Source of the DNA: Niastella sp.
Lineage (GTDB): Bacteria; Bacteroidota; Bacteroidia; Chitinophagales; Chitinophagaceae
Assembly: GCA_017744515.1 (NCBI GenBank)
Contig: JAGIBF010000001.1
Location: forward strand, 124,001 to 188,000
Reading direction: 5' to 3'
Length of the DNA stretch: 64,000 nucleotides
Shown here: positions 7,390 through 15,661 of the stretch, one piece after another
How positions within the stretch are numbered: the stretch's first letter is position 1
Layout of the letters: each line of letters opens with the position of its first letter
The notes under the pieces: generated by a model
The model's database searches: none
What the model was told of the DNA's origin: nothing
Seen by the model: only the letters and a program-made list of their open reading frames with translations
Made by a program: the position numbers and the translations under genes

Positions 7390-8502
7390 ATGACTATAGC
7401 GGTTCACCCATCGGGTGTTTTATCAAGCGAATTTGTTCAATCGATCAGGTCATTATCCCCTGAAGCGGAGACGTTGGGGCGATTGCATGATGAGCAACTG
7501 GCCATTATTTATCAGCAGGGCTGGTTTAATTTATATGTACCAAAACAATATGGCGGGCTGGAGCTTTCTCTGCCTGAAGCACTGCGCATCGAGGAGGCGC
7601 TGGCCTGGACAGATGGCAGTGCTGGCTGGACTGTGACGTTGTGCAGCGGGGCCAACTGGTTTGTTGGGTTCCTGCAACCTTCGGCTGCTCAGGAAATTTA
7701 TTCCAATGCAAGGGTATGTCTGGCTGGTAGTGGTAAACCCGGTGGTGTTGCCCAGCTGACCGATGATGGTTATGTGATCTCCGGGCAATGGAATTATGCT
7801 ACGGGTGCTATGCATGCTACTGCTTTCACGGCTAATTGCCTTATACAAAAAAACGGTGTGCCGCTGAAAGATGCTGCCGGTAATCCGCTTGTACAATCTT
7901 TCTGGTTTCTCCCGGAAGAAGTATCGATCATAAAAAACTGGAGCAGCATTGGCATGGTTGCTACAGGTAGTCATGGTTATTCTGTGACGGATGTTCGCGT
8001 CCCTTTGAACAGAGCTTTTGTCATTGAACCGGGCAAGGCTGTTTTGCCGCATCCTGTATATCATTTTCCTTTCTTACAATTTGCTGAAGCAACGCTGGCG
8101 GTTAATTATTCCGGCATGGCTATTCACTTCCTCGATCTTTGCCGTGATCTATTTGAAGAGAAGGTAAATCGTCCTTTTCCCAGCAACCGGCCTGCCGTTC
8201 CGCCTCTTATGTCATTGCTGCAAGAGGCAGCGCTGGAGCTACAGCAGGCGCGTAATCTGTTTTATACTGCCATCGGGCAATCGTGGCAGGCAATGGTTAC
8301 GGAACAGCAGGTGTGTAATAAATTACTGGCGTCTATCAGTCATACCAGCCGGCGGCTGGCTACTATTGCCCGACAGCAAGTGGATATGTTGTATCCGTTT
8401 TGTGGAATCGTTGCGGCCGATCCTTCTACGGAGATCAACCGCGTGTGGCGTGATATGCATACTGCCAGTCAGCATTCGTTGTTGGTTTTTCCGCAGGAGT
8501 AA
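7390..8502 (+). CDS. Acyl-CoA dehydrogenase-fold flavoprotein
   Basis: A 370-residue protein with the acyl-CoA dehydrogenase architecture: an N-terminal helical domain (about 1-110, with YVPKQYGGLELSLPEALRIEE), a beta-barrel middle domain (about 115-225, with SGQWNYATGA and a GSHGY segment) and a C-terminal helical bundle ending HTASQH. The end recalls the group D flavin monooxygenase branch (HpaB/DszC/hydroxylase-like) rather than fatty-acid beta-oxidation enzymes, because no catalytic Glu motif of acyl-CoA dehydrogenases is obvious (inference). It lies 70 nt after the thiamine transporter on the same strand and might be co-transcribed. Its stop directly abuts the convergent esterase gene. 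Confidence 0.75.
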   Translation: MTIAVHPSGVLSSEFVQSIRSLSPEAETLGRLHDEQLAIIYQQGWFNLYVPKQYGGLELSLPEALRIEEALAWTDGSAGWTVTLCSGANWFVGFLQPSAAQEIYSNARVCLAGSGKPGGVAQLTDDGYVISGQWNYATGAMHATAFTANCLIQKNGVPLKDAAGNPLVQSFWFLPEEVSIIKNWSSIGMVATGSHGYSVTDVRVPLNRAFVIEPGKAVLPHPVYHFPFLQFAEATLAVNYSGMAIHFLDLCRDLFEEKVNRPFPSNRPAVPPLMSLLQEAALELQQARNLFYTAIGQSWQAMVTEQQVCNKLLASISHTSRRLATIARQQVDMLYPFCGIVAADPSTEINRVWRDMHTASQHSLLVFPQE

Positions 8503-10113
8503 TTATTTAGCCGGTGGTGGCCAATTGTCAGTGCGGAAAGGACCGGCGGGCAAACCGTCTTTGTTGAAGAGATTGCCGGGCGGGTTATCGGCCCAGTTGT
8601 AGCGCACTGCTACAGGATTTTTAATGACGTCGCTGAACACTATTACTTTGTTTCCTTCGATGTGGGCTTTGCCCCATACAAATTGTCCGTCTTCACCGGC
8701 AATGCCAAAGCCGTATAATGGAGGATCGGGTAGTGACATTCTTATTGAAGTGCGTGCTTCCAATCCGCCGCCAACGTTTTTGAAGGTGATATGTATCTCA
8801 TTTCCTTTAACCTGCATGGAACGATAAACCGGTCCTTCGTAAATGAGCTTTTTGTGGTATGCTATTGCTCTTGCAGCGATGGCTAAGCGTAAGCCTACAT
8901 CCTGTTTGTTGGTAGGGTGTATGTCTCTTGCATCGCCAATGTCGGTGATCACTGCCATGCCCGTATTGGGTAGTGATAATGTTTTGGTTTGCGCCTCACG
9001 TACCCAGGCCCAATTTCCTTCGGAGGGTGTTTTGGCGGCCGGGCGATGGCTGGTGAGCTGTACAAAAAGGAAAGGAAAATCTCCTTGCTCCCATTGCTGC
9101 CGCCAATCTTTGATGAGGCGAGGAAATAAGGTGGCGTATTCCAACGCATCGGTCAGGCGATCGCCATTGCTTTCTCCCTGATACCAGATCACGCCTTTGA
9201 TGGCATAGGGTATCAATGGTGCAATCATTGCGTGGAAGAGGTTGGCCGGTGCTCCAAATCCTCCGTTGGGTGGCGTAGGCGCCTGTGGGCGTGGGCCAAT
9301 GGAATCTGTCAACCATTTTTTGTTGGCCGCCTGAAAGGTCGCCTGTTTTTGTGGGTATTCCTTTTGTACAGCTTCGTAGTTGTCGATGATATCCTGTCTT
9401 CTTTTGATGTGACGCGCCAGGGCTGTATCCTGCTGTAATCCTTCCACGCTTGTCCATGCCTGTGCAGGTGTGCCGCCTTTGTAACTGCCGATCATTCCTA
9501 CGGGGTTGCCTGTGGTTATTCTTATTTGTTGCGCAAAGTAGTAACCGGCTGCAGAGAAGCCATGCCAGGCCCAGCTGGCAGCCATCGTGGCCGGTGAGCA
9601 CACAATCCATTTACCGTTTAATGAATTGGCTGGCACTGCAGCAATGTCTTTTTGTTTTGTGAGTGACGCTGCCATCGGAACGTAGAAAAAACGGATCAAG
9701 GAATCGGTTGCCCGTTCAATAGCAAGTGTGCCATGTGCTTCTGTTTGTATGCCAAACTCCATATTGGACTGTCCGGAAGCTAACCAGACTTCACCTATGA
9801 GGATGTTCTTTATGTTTTTTTCTTCTGTGGTTCCTTTTATGTTCATTTCAAAAGGGCCGCCGGGTTTGCAGCTGCTTAGCTTTACCGACCAACTGCTATC
9901 GCTGCCTGTTGTGGTTGTAGAGGTTTTGCCGTTGAATGTAATGGTGATCTTCTCGCCCGGCGTGGCCCAGCCCCAGAGGGGTATGGGCTGGCTGCTTTGT
10001 AATACCATGTTGTCGCTGATGATAGCTGGCAGTTTCAACTGTGCAACTGTGCTGTAGGTACATAAAAGGCATGTTGCAATAAGTAAAAGGGTACGGTGTG
10101 TTGTTTTGTTCAT
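8503..10113 (-). CDS. Sialate O-acetylesterase-like carbohydrate esterase (SASA)
   Basis: A 536-residue secreted esterase with a signal peptide ending near residue 24 (STVAQ). Residues about 26-100 form the beta-sandwich seen in these proteins. The SGNH/SASA catalytic domain begins at GEVWLASGQSNMEFG, with nucleophile S116 in GQSNM; the late DIHPTNK segment supplies the Asp-x-His pair. The family removes O-acetyl groups from sialic acids or, in PULs, from acetylated plant or fungal polysaccharides. It is the last gene of the leftward ten-gene PUL, 15 nt after the GH2 gene, so deacetylation of the target glycan is the likely job (inference). Its stop abuts that of the convergent flavoprotein gene. 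Confidence 0.88.
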   Translation of the reverse strand: MNKTTHRTLLLIATCLLCTYSTVAQLKLPAIISDNMVLQSSQPIPLWGWATPGEKITITFNGKTSTTTTGSDSSWSVKLSSCKPGGPFEMNIKGTTEEKNIKNILIGEVWLASGQSNMEFGIQTEAHGTLAIERATDSLIRFFYVPMAASLTKQKDIAAVPANSLNGKWIVCSPATMAASWAWHGFSAAGYYFAQQIRITTGNPVGMIGSYKGGTPAQAWTSVEGLQQDTALARHIKRRQDIIDNYEAVQKEYPQKQATFQAANKKWLTDSIGPRPQAPTPPNGGFGAPANLFHAMIAPLIPYAIKGVIWYQGESNGDRLTDALEYATLFPRLIKDWRQQWEQGDFPFLFVQLTSHRPAAKTPSEGNWAWVREAQTKTLSLPNTGMAVITDIGDARDIHPTNKQDVGLRLAIAARAIAYHKKLIYEGPVYRSMQVKGNEIHITFKNVGGGLEARTSIRMSLPDPPLYGFGIAGEDGQFVWGKAHIEGNKVIVFSDVIKNPVAVRYNWADNPPGNLFNKDGLPAGPFRTDNWPPPAK

Positions 10114-10128
10114 ATGGCGAGATGTTCA

Positions 10129-13100
10129 TTATGGTTTTTGTAAGGCTGATTCCAGATCGGCGAGGAAATCAGGTTGGTTGCAGGTGAGGCGTCCGGTGAA
10201 TTTCCATTCTCCTCCCAACTGGATCACTTTGATGAGGAAGTGATTCCAACCCTGGTGGAGTTTGAGCGCATCGGCTTTTGCCTTGCCATTGTCCAGATCG
10301 CCATTGCGGATGTTGCTGATGATCTGTTTTCCATTGAGCCAGACCTGTACTGCATCATCGGCTGCCACTTCCATATTTACCACTGGAATGTTTGGCTCTA
10401 TCAGCAGATCGTCCAAAGCCCGCGGGCTCGACACCCAAAAGCTAAGGTAAGCGACAGCATTGTTTTTGGGGCCTTCCATTTTTACTTTGGTAAAATCAAC
10501 CAGTCCGCTTTCTTCGTGTAACAGGCTCCACGGCTTGCCCTTGGGGTTTTCATTTAGCTTGATGTTATTGCCTGTGGCTGGATCGAAGAAGTTTTTTCCA
10601 GCACCGTCCTGCAGGTTTTCTATTGGCCAGGTGCCTGACACCAATGTGCGTACGATGGTACCGTTTTTCAACAAGGGCTTACCTGCATCGCTACCTGTGC
10701 CCAATGGTGTACCGAGGTTGGCCAGCAACATGCGGATGGTTTTCTCTGCTTTTGAGAGGCGTGGTGCGGCTGGTAATGTAGTTACGAGCAGACGGCCTTT
10801 GCCCATTTCTTTTGCTATGAGGACTGCGCCGGCTGGCTTGGCCTCGACTTCGGACCTGAGCACCATTCCTGTTTTTGCGTATTCGGGTTGTTTGTTCCAA
10901 CGCATCCAGTCCGTTTCACTGGCCCGCAAGAGAACACGGCTTTGCTGAACGAGCGGACCTGTCAGCCCCTGCGTGGTGATCTCTGCCGGGCGTAGTTCTG
11001 AAAAATACAAATCGGGAGCGGTGATGCCTGCGACGATGCTATCGATTGGATTCTTAAACTTGATGTGGGCTGTGGAGGATTGTGCAAACTTCACCAACGA
11101 AGTAGCTGTGCGATCAGTAGCTTGTATTGATGCAGGCAGCAATTGACTCAATGCATCCTGTTTAGTTTTATCAACTCCCCACACTACTACCGTGCCTCCA
11201 TTGTTTGTTACTTTTTCTATAAGGGCGCGGTTATCGGCAGCTGGTGGATTGGCTCCGTCAATGAATAGCAGATCAGGAATGCCTTCCAGTTCTTTGGTGA
11301 CTAAAACGCCGGTTTGTTTAAGTGATGATGCCAGCGTGCCTCCTGTGCCCGACAGTACCTGCACCTGCTTCACTGGCTGTACTGTGGGCAGCTTTTCTGC
11401 TGCCGGTTTTGGCGCCATCCATTTGTCCACTACTTTATCTGCTGCTGCATCGCGTATGGCATCGAACAAAGGCCAGGTGGTGTATGCAGGCAGCGAAGGA
11501 TCATAACCCGGGTTGAGGGTAGAGCTGTAAGGTCCCAGTCGTTCGGGTTGCACGCCTGGCTCTCCTTCTTTAAAGTGTGTGAAATAAATTCCATCATCGA
11601 GCGTCGGGGCTTTGGCAGGATCTTTCATACCGAAGGGTACAGGAGCGAGGCCATACCACACCATGTTGAAAACGCTTTGGTACACAGCTTTCCTTTCTTT
11701 CTGTGCTATGAGGGATTGGTATGATGAAGCGGCTACTCCTTCCATACGACCGAGGAACGATTCGTACGCACGGTCGCCATTGGTAGTGGCCACCTGCTCG
11801 GGTGTACCATAGTATGCGTTGCCCGCCTCTCCTACTCCCCATGGCTTGCCGCTTTTTTGTGCGCGGTTCATGGCATCGAATCCTCCATAGTGTACCACGT
11901 ATACCGGCAGGTAGCCTTCGCCATCGTCTTCTCCGTCGGCTGATATCCATGGACGTGAGGGGTCGAGCTGGCGGCAAATGCCGGCCCATACTCCATAGTA
12001 TTTCACCAGTGTATCTTTCATGCCGGGCGGGTTGCGCATCACACCGCGCACAATCGGCATTACTTCATTGGATACACTCCATCCAAATACGCCGGGATGG
12101 TTGCGATCGCGCAGGATGAGTTCGCTAAGGTGTGTACGGCTATCCTGCCAATAAGCAGGATCGTTGAGTTTCGGTCCACCATCGCTGGCCCATACTGCTG
12201 TTTCGTCTAATACGAGTATGCCCATTTCGTCGGCCACATCAAGGTAGAAGGATGGGTATGGCTGCGCGTGCAAGCGCACTGCATTGAGCTTTGCATCGCG
12301 CATAGCCTGATACCACGCGGCCGCATAGCGGCGTGTCATTTGTGGTATGCCGAGAAAATGCCATGAGTCGCCACGCATGACGATGGACTTTCCGTTGAGT
12401 AATACTTCTCCGTTCTGTAGTTTGATCTGGCGCCAACCGAAGCGGGTGTATTTGTTGTCGATGATTTTGCCGTTGGCTGTAGCTTGTACTACGAGTCCGT
12501 ATAAATTGGGGTTATCCAGTGTCCATTGTTTCAACTGTCCTTTTACCGTTGATGATAAAGTGACCTTTGTTTCTCCGTTTGCAGGAACTGTAACAGTGAT
12601 TGGCTGAGCAGACAAGGCAGGGGTAGTGGCCAGCTTGCCCGTTGCGGCCACCCAAGGGAATGCTTTGCCACCGAGTGATATGTTTGCAGTGGTATTGCTG
12701 TTGTTGGCTATTGTGATCTCTGCTTCGAGTGTACCGGCATCTACTTTCGGCTGGACGTACACATCTGTAATGTGAACCTGTGGTAATGCCACGAGGTACA
12801 CATCCTGCCAGATGCCAGCGATGTGCTGTCCCCAAAATGATCCTGCCTGGTAGGTACGGCGACCGTAATCGCTTCGCTTGTCGAACAGGGATGCTTTGCG
12901 TACTCCGATCAGCAGTTCGTTTTCTTTACCAGACTCTATGGCATCGGTAACATCAACATCGAATGGCAGGAAGATGCCAAAGTGGTGTGCTATGCTCCTG
13001 CCATTGACAATGATCTCGGCATCGCCGGCCACTGCTTCGAAATGTAATTGTATTCTTTGTCCTTTCCAGCTGGCAGGTACTGTGAATATTTTGCGCAGCC

Positions 13101-13485
13101 AGCCCATTTTTATGTTTTCCCATGCGGCGGGATAGCTGGGGTATGTGCGGAAGTCGCCGCCCTGTCCGTTCTTATCGGCAAAGCTGTTGACGTTCCAGGG
13201 TGAAGGTATGCGGATGGGTGTTTTTTCCCAGCTTTGTGCGTTTACCGCCGGCAACGCGGGTACGGCGTCAACTCCTTCCCTAAATCCTGCCGGCAAGGCT
13301 ACCGGCTGGAACTGCCAATGGCCATTGAGGCAAATATCCTGGCGGTATGGTTTCTCAGCCGGTTTTACCCAGCTTTCGGTGGGGGCGAATATTTGTTTGT
13401 ATTCGGTTCGCTGGGCCTGTGTGAGGCAGGGCAGCAAAATAGCACTTAGCAATACGTTGTTCCTGATCTTTCTGACGGCACTCAT
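10129..13485 (-). CDS. Large GH2 family glycoside hydrolase
   Basis: A 1118-residue secreted enzyme (signal peptide to about residue 24, LTQAQ). The N-terminal jelly-roll sugar-binding domain (about 50-230) is followed by an immunoglobulin-like domain and a TIM barrel. The barrel carries the acid/base Glu in GWSVSNEVM and a candidate nucleophile Glu in WGVGEAGNAY. About 400 C-terminal residues extend past the usual GH2 core; the last part (about 1000-1118) resembles another carbohydrate-binding jelly roll (VQVWLNGKQI). GH2 covers beta-galactosidase, beta-mannosidase and beta-glucuronidase activities. In a mannosidase-rich PUL beta-mannosidase is attractive, but specificity is not settled by the motifs. 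A hairpin repeat lies 24 nt upstream of the start. Confidence 0.85.
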   Translation of the reverse strand: MSAVRKIRNNVLLSAILLPCLTQAQRTEYKQIFAPTESWVKPAEKPYRQDICLNGHWQFQPVALPAGFREGVDAVPALPAVNAQSWEKTPIRIPSPWNVNSFADKNGQGGDFRTYPSYPAAWENIKMGWLRKIFTVPASWKGQRIQLHFEAVAGDAEIIVNGRSIAHHFGIFLPFDVDVTDAIESGKENELLIGVRKASLFDKRSDYGRRTYQAGSFWGQHIAGIWQDVYLVALPQVHITDVYVQPKVDAGTLEAEITIANNSNTTANISLGGKAFPWVAATGKLATTPALSAQPITVTVPANGETKVTLSSTVKGQLKQWTLDNPNLYGLVVQATANGKIIDNKYTRFGWRQIKLQNGEVLLNGKSIVMRGDSWHFLGIPQMTRRYAAAWYQAMRDAKLNAVRLHAQPYPSFYLDVADEMGILVLDETAVWASDGGPKLNDPAYWQDSRTHLSELILRDRNHPGVFGWSVSNEVMPIVRGVMRNPPGMKDTLVKYYGVWAGICRQLDPSRPWISADGEDDGEGYLPVYVVHYGGFDAMNRAQKSGKPWGVGEAGNAYYGTPEQVATTNGDRAYESFLGRMEGVAASSYQSLIAQKERKAVYQSVFNMVWYGLAPVPFGMKDPAKAPTLDDGIYFTHFKEGEPGVQPERLGPYSSTLNPGYDPSLPAYTTWPLFDAIRDAAADKVVDKWMAPKPAAEKLPTVQPVKQVQVLSGTGGTLASSLKQTGVLVTKELEGIPDLLFIDGANPPAADNRALIEKVTNNGGTVVVWGVDKTKQDALSQLLPASIQATDRTATSLVKFAQSSTAHIKFKNPIDSIVAGITAPDLYFSELRPAEITTQGLTGPLVQQSRVLLRASETDWMRWNKQPEYAKTGMVLRSEVEAKPAGAVLIAKEMGKGRLLVTTLPAAPRLSKAEKTIRMLLANLGTPLGTGSDAGKPLLKNGTIVRTLVSGTWPIENLQDGAGKNFFDPATGNNIKLNENPKGKPWSLLHEESGLVDFTKVKMEGPKNNAVAYLSFWVSSPRALDDLLIEPNIPVVNMEVAADDAVQVWLNGKQIISNIRNGDLDNGKAKADALKLHQGWNHFLIKVIQLGGEWKFTGRLTCNQPDFLADLESALQKP

Positions 13486-13508
13486 TATTTCCTGTTGTTT
13501 TAAAAAGT

Positions 13509-13540
13509 GGTGAGCCGTTTACTTGCAAAAACGACCCACC
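13509..13540. repeat. GGTGAGCCG hairpin family, copy 2
   Basis: GGTGAGCCGTTT (13509-13520) pairs with AAACGACCCACC (13529-13540). Unlike the other two copies, it lies just 5' of a start codon (GH2, 13485), so it would fall in the leader of that gene or act as an intercistronic processing or attenuation hairpin. Confidence 0.6.
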
Positions 13541-13884
13541 TGATTGACACCCATTCAAAAAAAAGTTTGCAGCTTACTGTCACTTGCAGAGAGCGACAAC
13601 TCTACCAGCAACACTGCAGCGGATGGCAGGATGCAATTAAAGGTGGAAGGCTTAACAGGAGGATTAATAAATCCTTAATTGGATAAAAAGAATTTAGAAT
13701 ACAGGAGACAGAATTCAGAATACAGAATAGACAACTTGTTTGTAAGCGTGCCTGATAGGGGCCTAGGCTCTGGAATAGGGCTGCGAGGTTTTGTAGCCTC
13801 GCAAAGCGAAAACATGCTTACTTCGAAAGGCCAGAGGCCCGACAATATCCTCACTCGCCAGAGGCGAGCGAGTGAATGGGATCA
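13541..13884. other. Non-coding gap between GH43 and GH2 genes
   Basis: No coding frame is credible here. It holds a GAATTCAGAATACAGAAT repeat tract (13690-13728), a GCGAGG/CCTCGC inverted repeat near 13778-13802, and a hairpin TCACTCGC/GCGAGTGA (13851-13858 with 13868-13875) right after the GH43 stop. With the upstream hairpin this makes 399 nt between two genes of the same PUL, so transcription may be attenuated or re-initiated here. Confidence 0.5.
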
Positions 13885-15429
13885 TTAATTTTTATACGTG
13901 ATACTGAAGAATGAAAAAGCGGCGGGAGCAGTGTTGCTGCCAAAGTGGAGAAGGCCGGGGCGTGGGCTTCTGTCCCAAGGTGGGAGGTGCCTGCCGTCGT
14001 AATATGATTGATCGCCTGCTTTGAGCTCATTCCACTGGTTGCCGTCCTGGCTCCAGAAGAACCGGCACTGATAGCCTGCTTCGACCTGCATGCGCAGGCG
14101 GATGGGCTTCTTACTTATTGCGGCTTCGGTCAATATGTGTTTCCGGTTCTTCTTAACCTCCCATACCTGCACTTTATCGTTCGTCACTCCTATGCCCACC
14201 GATTGGTTGGCATCGCCGTACAGCGTAAGTCCTTTAAGGGACGCATTGCTGTTGACTACTTCGGTGTTCAGTTCATAATCTCCCGATACCGGCCGCACAG
14301 TGATGGCTGTACCCGTGTGGTTACTGGTATCGGCATTGCCTGAAAGATATAGTGTTCCTTTGGTGATCTTTGTGACGGGTGTAGTGTGCCGGAAATCCCA
14401 CTGCCAATAGATTGGAAGTTTGGCGGTGTTGAAATCGTCACGGATGCTGGAGGAGGCTGCGTATGCAGCATTGCTTCCCGGTGCTTGTACTGAAGGGCTT
14501 TTGCCATTTTTAAATTGTGGCCAGCCAATGTATTCATTCCACACCAGCTCGTCGAGTAAAGCCTGTCGGCCGGTGTACACATCATCTTTTTTGCTGTAGG
14601 CGTGGTAGAGGTAGAAGTATTTATTGGCATCTGTTTGTACAAAGGTGCCATGGCCGGGGCATTTCCATGCTTCGCCTTCGGCAAGGATGGGATTGCTTTC
14701 GTAATTGGTATATGGTCCCTGAATGGTGGCAGCTCTCGCAACCCGCACATTGTAACTGCAACCGAGCCCACAACAGCCGCCGGCTGAATAGAACAGGTAG
14801 TAGTGGTTGTTCCATTTCATGAGCACCTGTCCTTCCAAGCCCTGCCGGGCATCATCGCGCAGAAGGCTGAAGTAATCGCCTTCTCTTTTCAATCCATCGG
14901 GTGATAGTTTGCAGGCAAGTATTTCAATGGGCCGCTTGTCGAGGCCATAGGCTTTGAAGGTCATGTAGAGCGTGCCATTGTCGTTGAGTATGTAAGCATC
15001 AATGGCCTCTTTGCCATGTTCTATAATTACTCCATGATCGGTGAACCCCTTCAGCGGGTCTTTGGAGGTGGCAACGCCGATGCAGGAAATGTTATCGCTT
15101 TTTCTTCTGGCCACGTAGTACACATAGAATGTGTTGTTGTGGTAGAAGAGCTCGGGCGCCCAGAAGGATGAGCCTGTCCAGGCGGGTTTTGTATTGAATA
15201 TATATCCTACCTGTTTCCAGGTGATCATGTCTTTGGATGTGAATAATGGGAAGTGTGGCGCCCACTCGGATGAGGTGCCAGTGGCATAGTAAGTGTCGCC
15301 TACCTTGATGATGGAAGGATCGGCACAGTCGCCGGGGATTACGGGATTGGTGTTACCGGCGCGAACATTAGCGGTGCCCAGGATCAACAAGCAAATAATG
15401 GCTGTATAGTACATTAACTTCTTCCTCAT
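13885..15429 (-). CDS. GH43 glycosidase with C-terminal ConA-like domain
   Basis: A 514-residue secreted enzyme (signal peptide to about residue 24). The five-bladed propeller of GH43 spans about 27-310. Its triad is visible: the base Asp in CADPSI (D37), the pKa-modulating Asp in AIDAYIL and the acid Glu in LEGQVLM. A Cys-rich GGCCGLGC stretch near residue 217 is unusual and may bind metal or form disulfides. Residues about 330-514 form a second beta-rich domain (DDFNTAKLPIYWQWDF onward) of the DUF1349/concanavalin-like type common on GH43 enzymes. Typical activities are beta-xylosidase or alpha-L-arabinofuranosidase. It lies in the ten-gene PUL, separated from its neighbours by repeat-bearing gaps. 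Confidence 0.87.
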   Translation of the reverse strand: MRKKLMYYTAIICLLILGTANVRAGNTNPVIPGDCADPSIIKVGDTYYATGTSSEWAPHFPLFTSKDMITWKQVGYIFNTKPAWTGSSFWAPELFYHNNTFYVYYVARRKSDNISCIGVATSKDPLKGFTDHGVIIEHGKEAIDAYILNDNGTLYMTFKAYGLDKRPIEILACKLSPDGLKREGDYFSLLRDDARQGLEGQVLMKWNNHYYLFYSAGGCCGLGCSYNVRVARAATIQGPYTNYESNPILAEGEAWKCPGHGTFVQTDANKYFYLYHAYSKKDDVYTGRQALLDELVWNEYIGWPQFKNGKSPSVQAPGSNAAYAASSSIRDDFNTAKLPIYWQWDFRHTTPVTKITKGTLYLSGNADTSNHTGTAITVRPVSGDYELNTEVVNSNASLKGLTLYGDANQSVGIGVTNDKVQVWEVKKNRKHILTEAAISKKPIRLRMQVEAGYQCRFFWSQDGNQWNELKAGDQSYYDGRHLPPWDRSPRPGLLHFGSNTAPAAFSFFSITYKN

Positions 15430-15468
15430 ATGCTCGCTAAGATAACTGTTTTCGTGATAAACATTTCA

Positions 15469-15650
15469 TTGGGCTAAAGCCCGAAGTGAGTACCTGTTTT
15501 TAACCCGGCCCTAAAGGGCTGGGCAATTCCGACTTCTTCGATATACATTTGCTTCGATATGCTTTTCCTTCGATAGCAGATTTCTCACTACGCCGCTACG
15601 ACATGCTCTTTGTAGTCCCGAATGGCTCCGTTCGAAATGACAGGCAGGGA
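15469..15650. repeat. Composite intergenic repeat GGGCTAAAGCCC / CGGCCCTAAAGGG, copy 1
   Basis: Two hairpin-forming parts, gggctaaagccc (15471-15482) and cggccctaaagggctgggcaattccg, are followed by ttcgatagcagatttctcactacg and ccgttcgaaatgacag segments. It fills the 232-nt gap between GH43 and GH92. The same order of parts occurs at 19100-19240. Confidence 0.7.
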
Positions 15651-15661
15651 GAACCTCATTT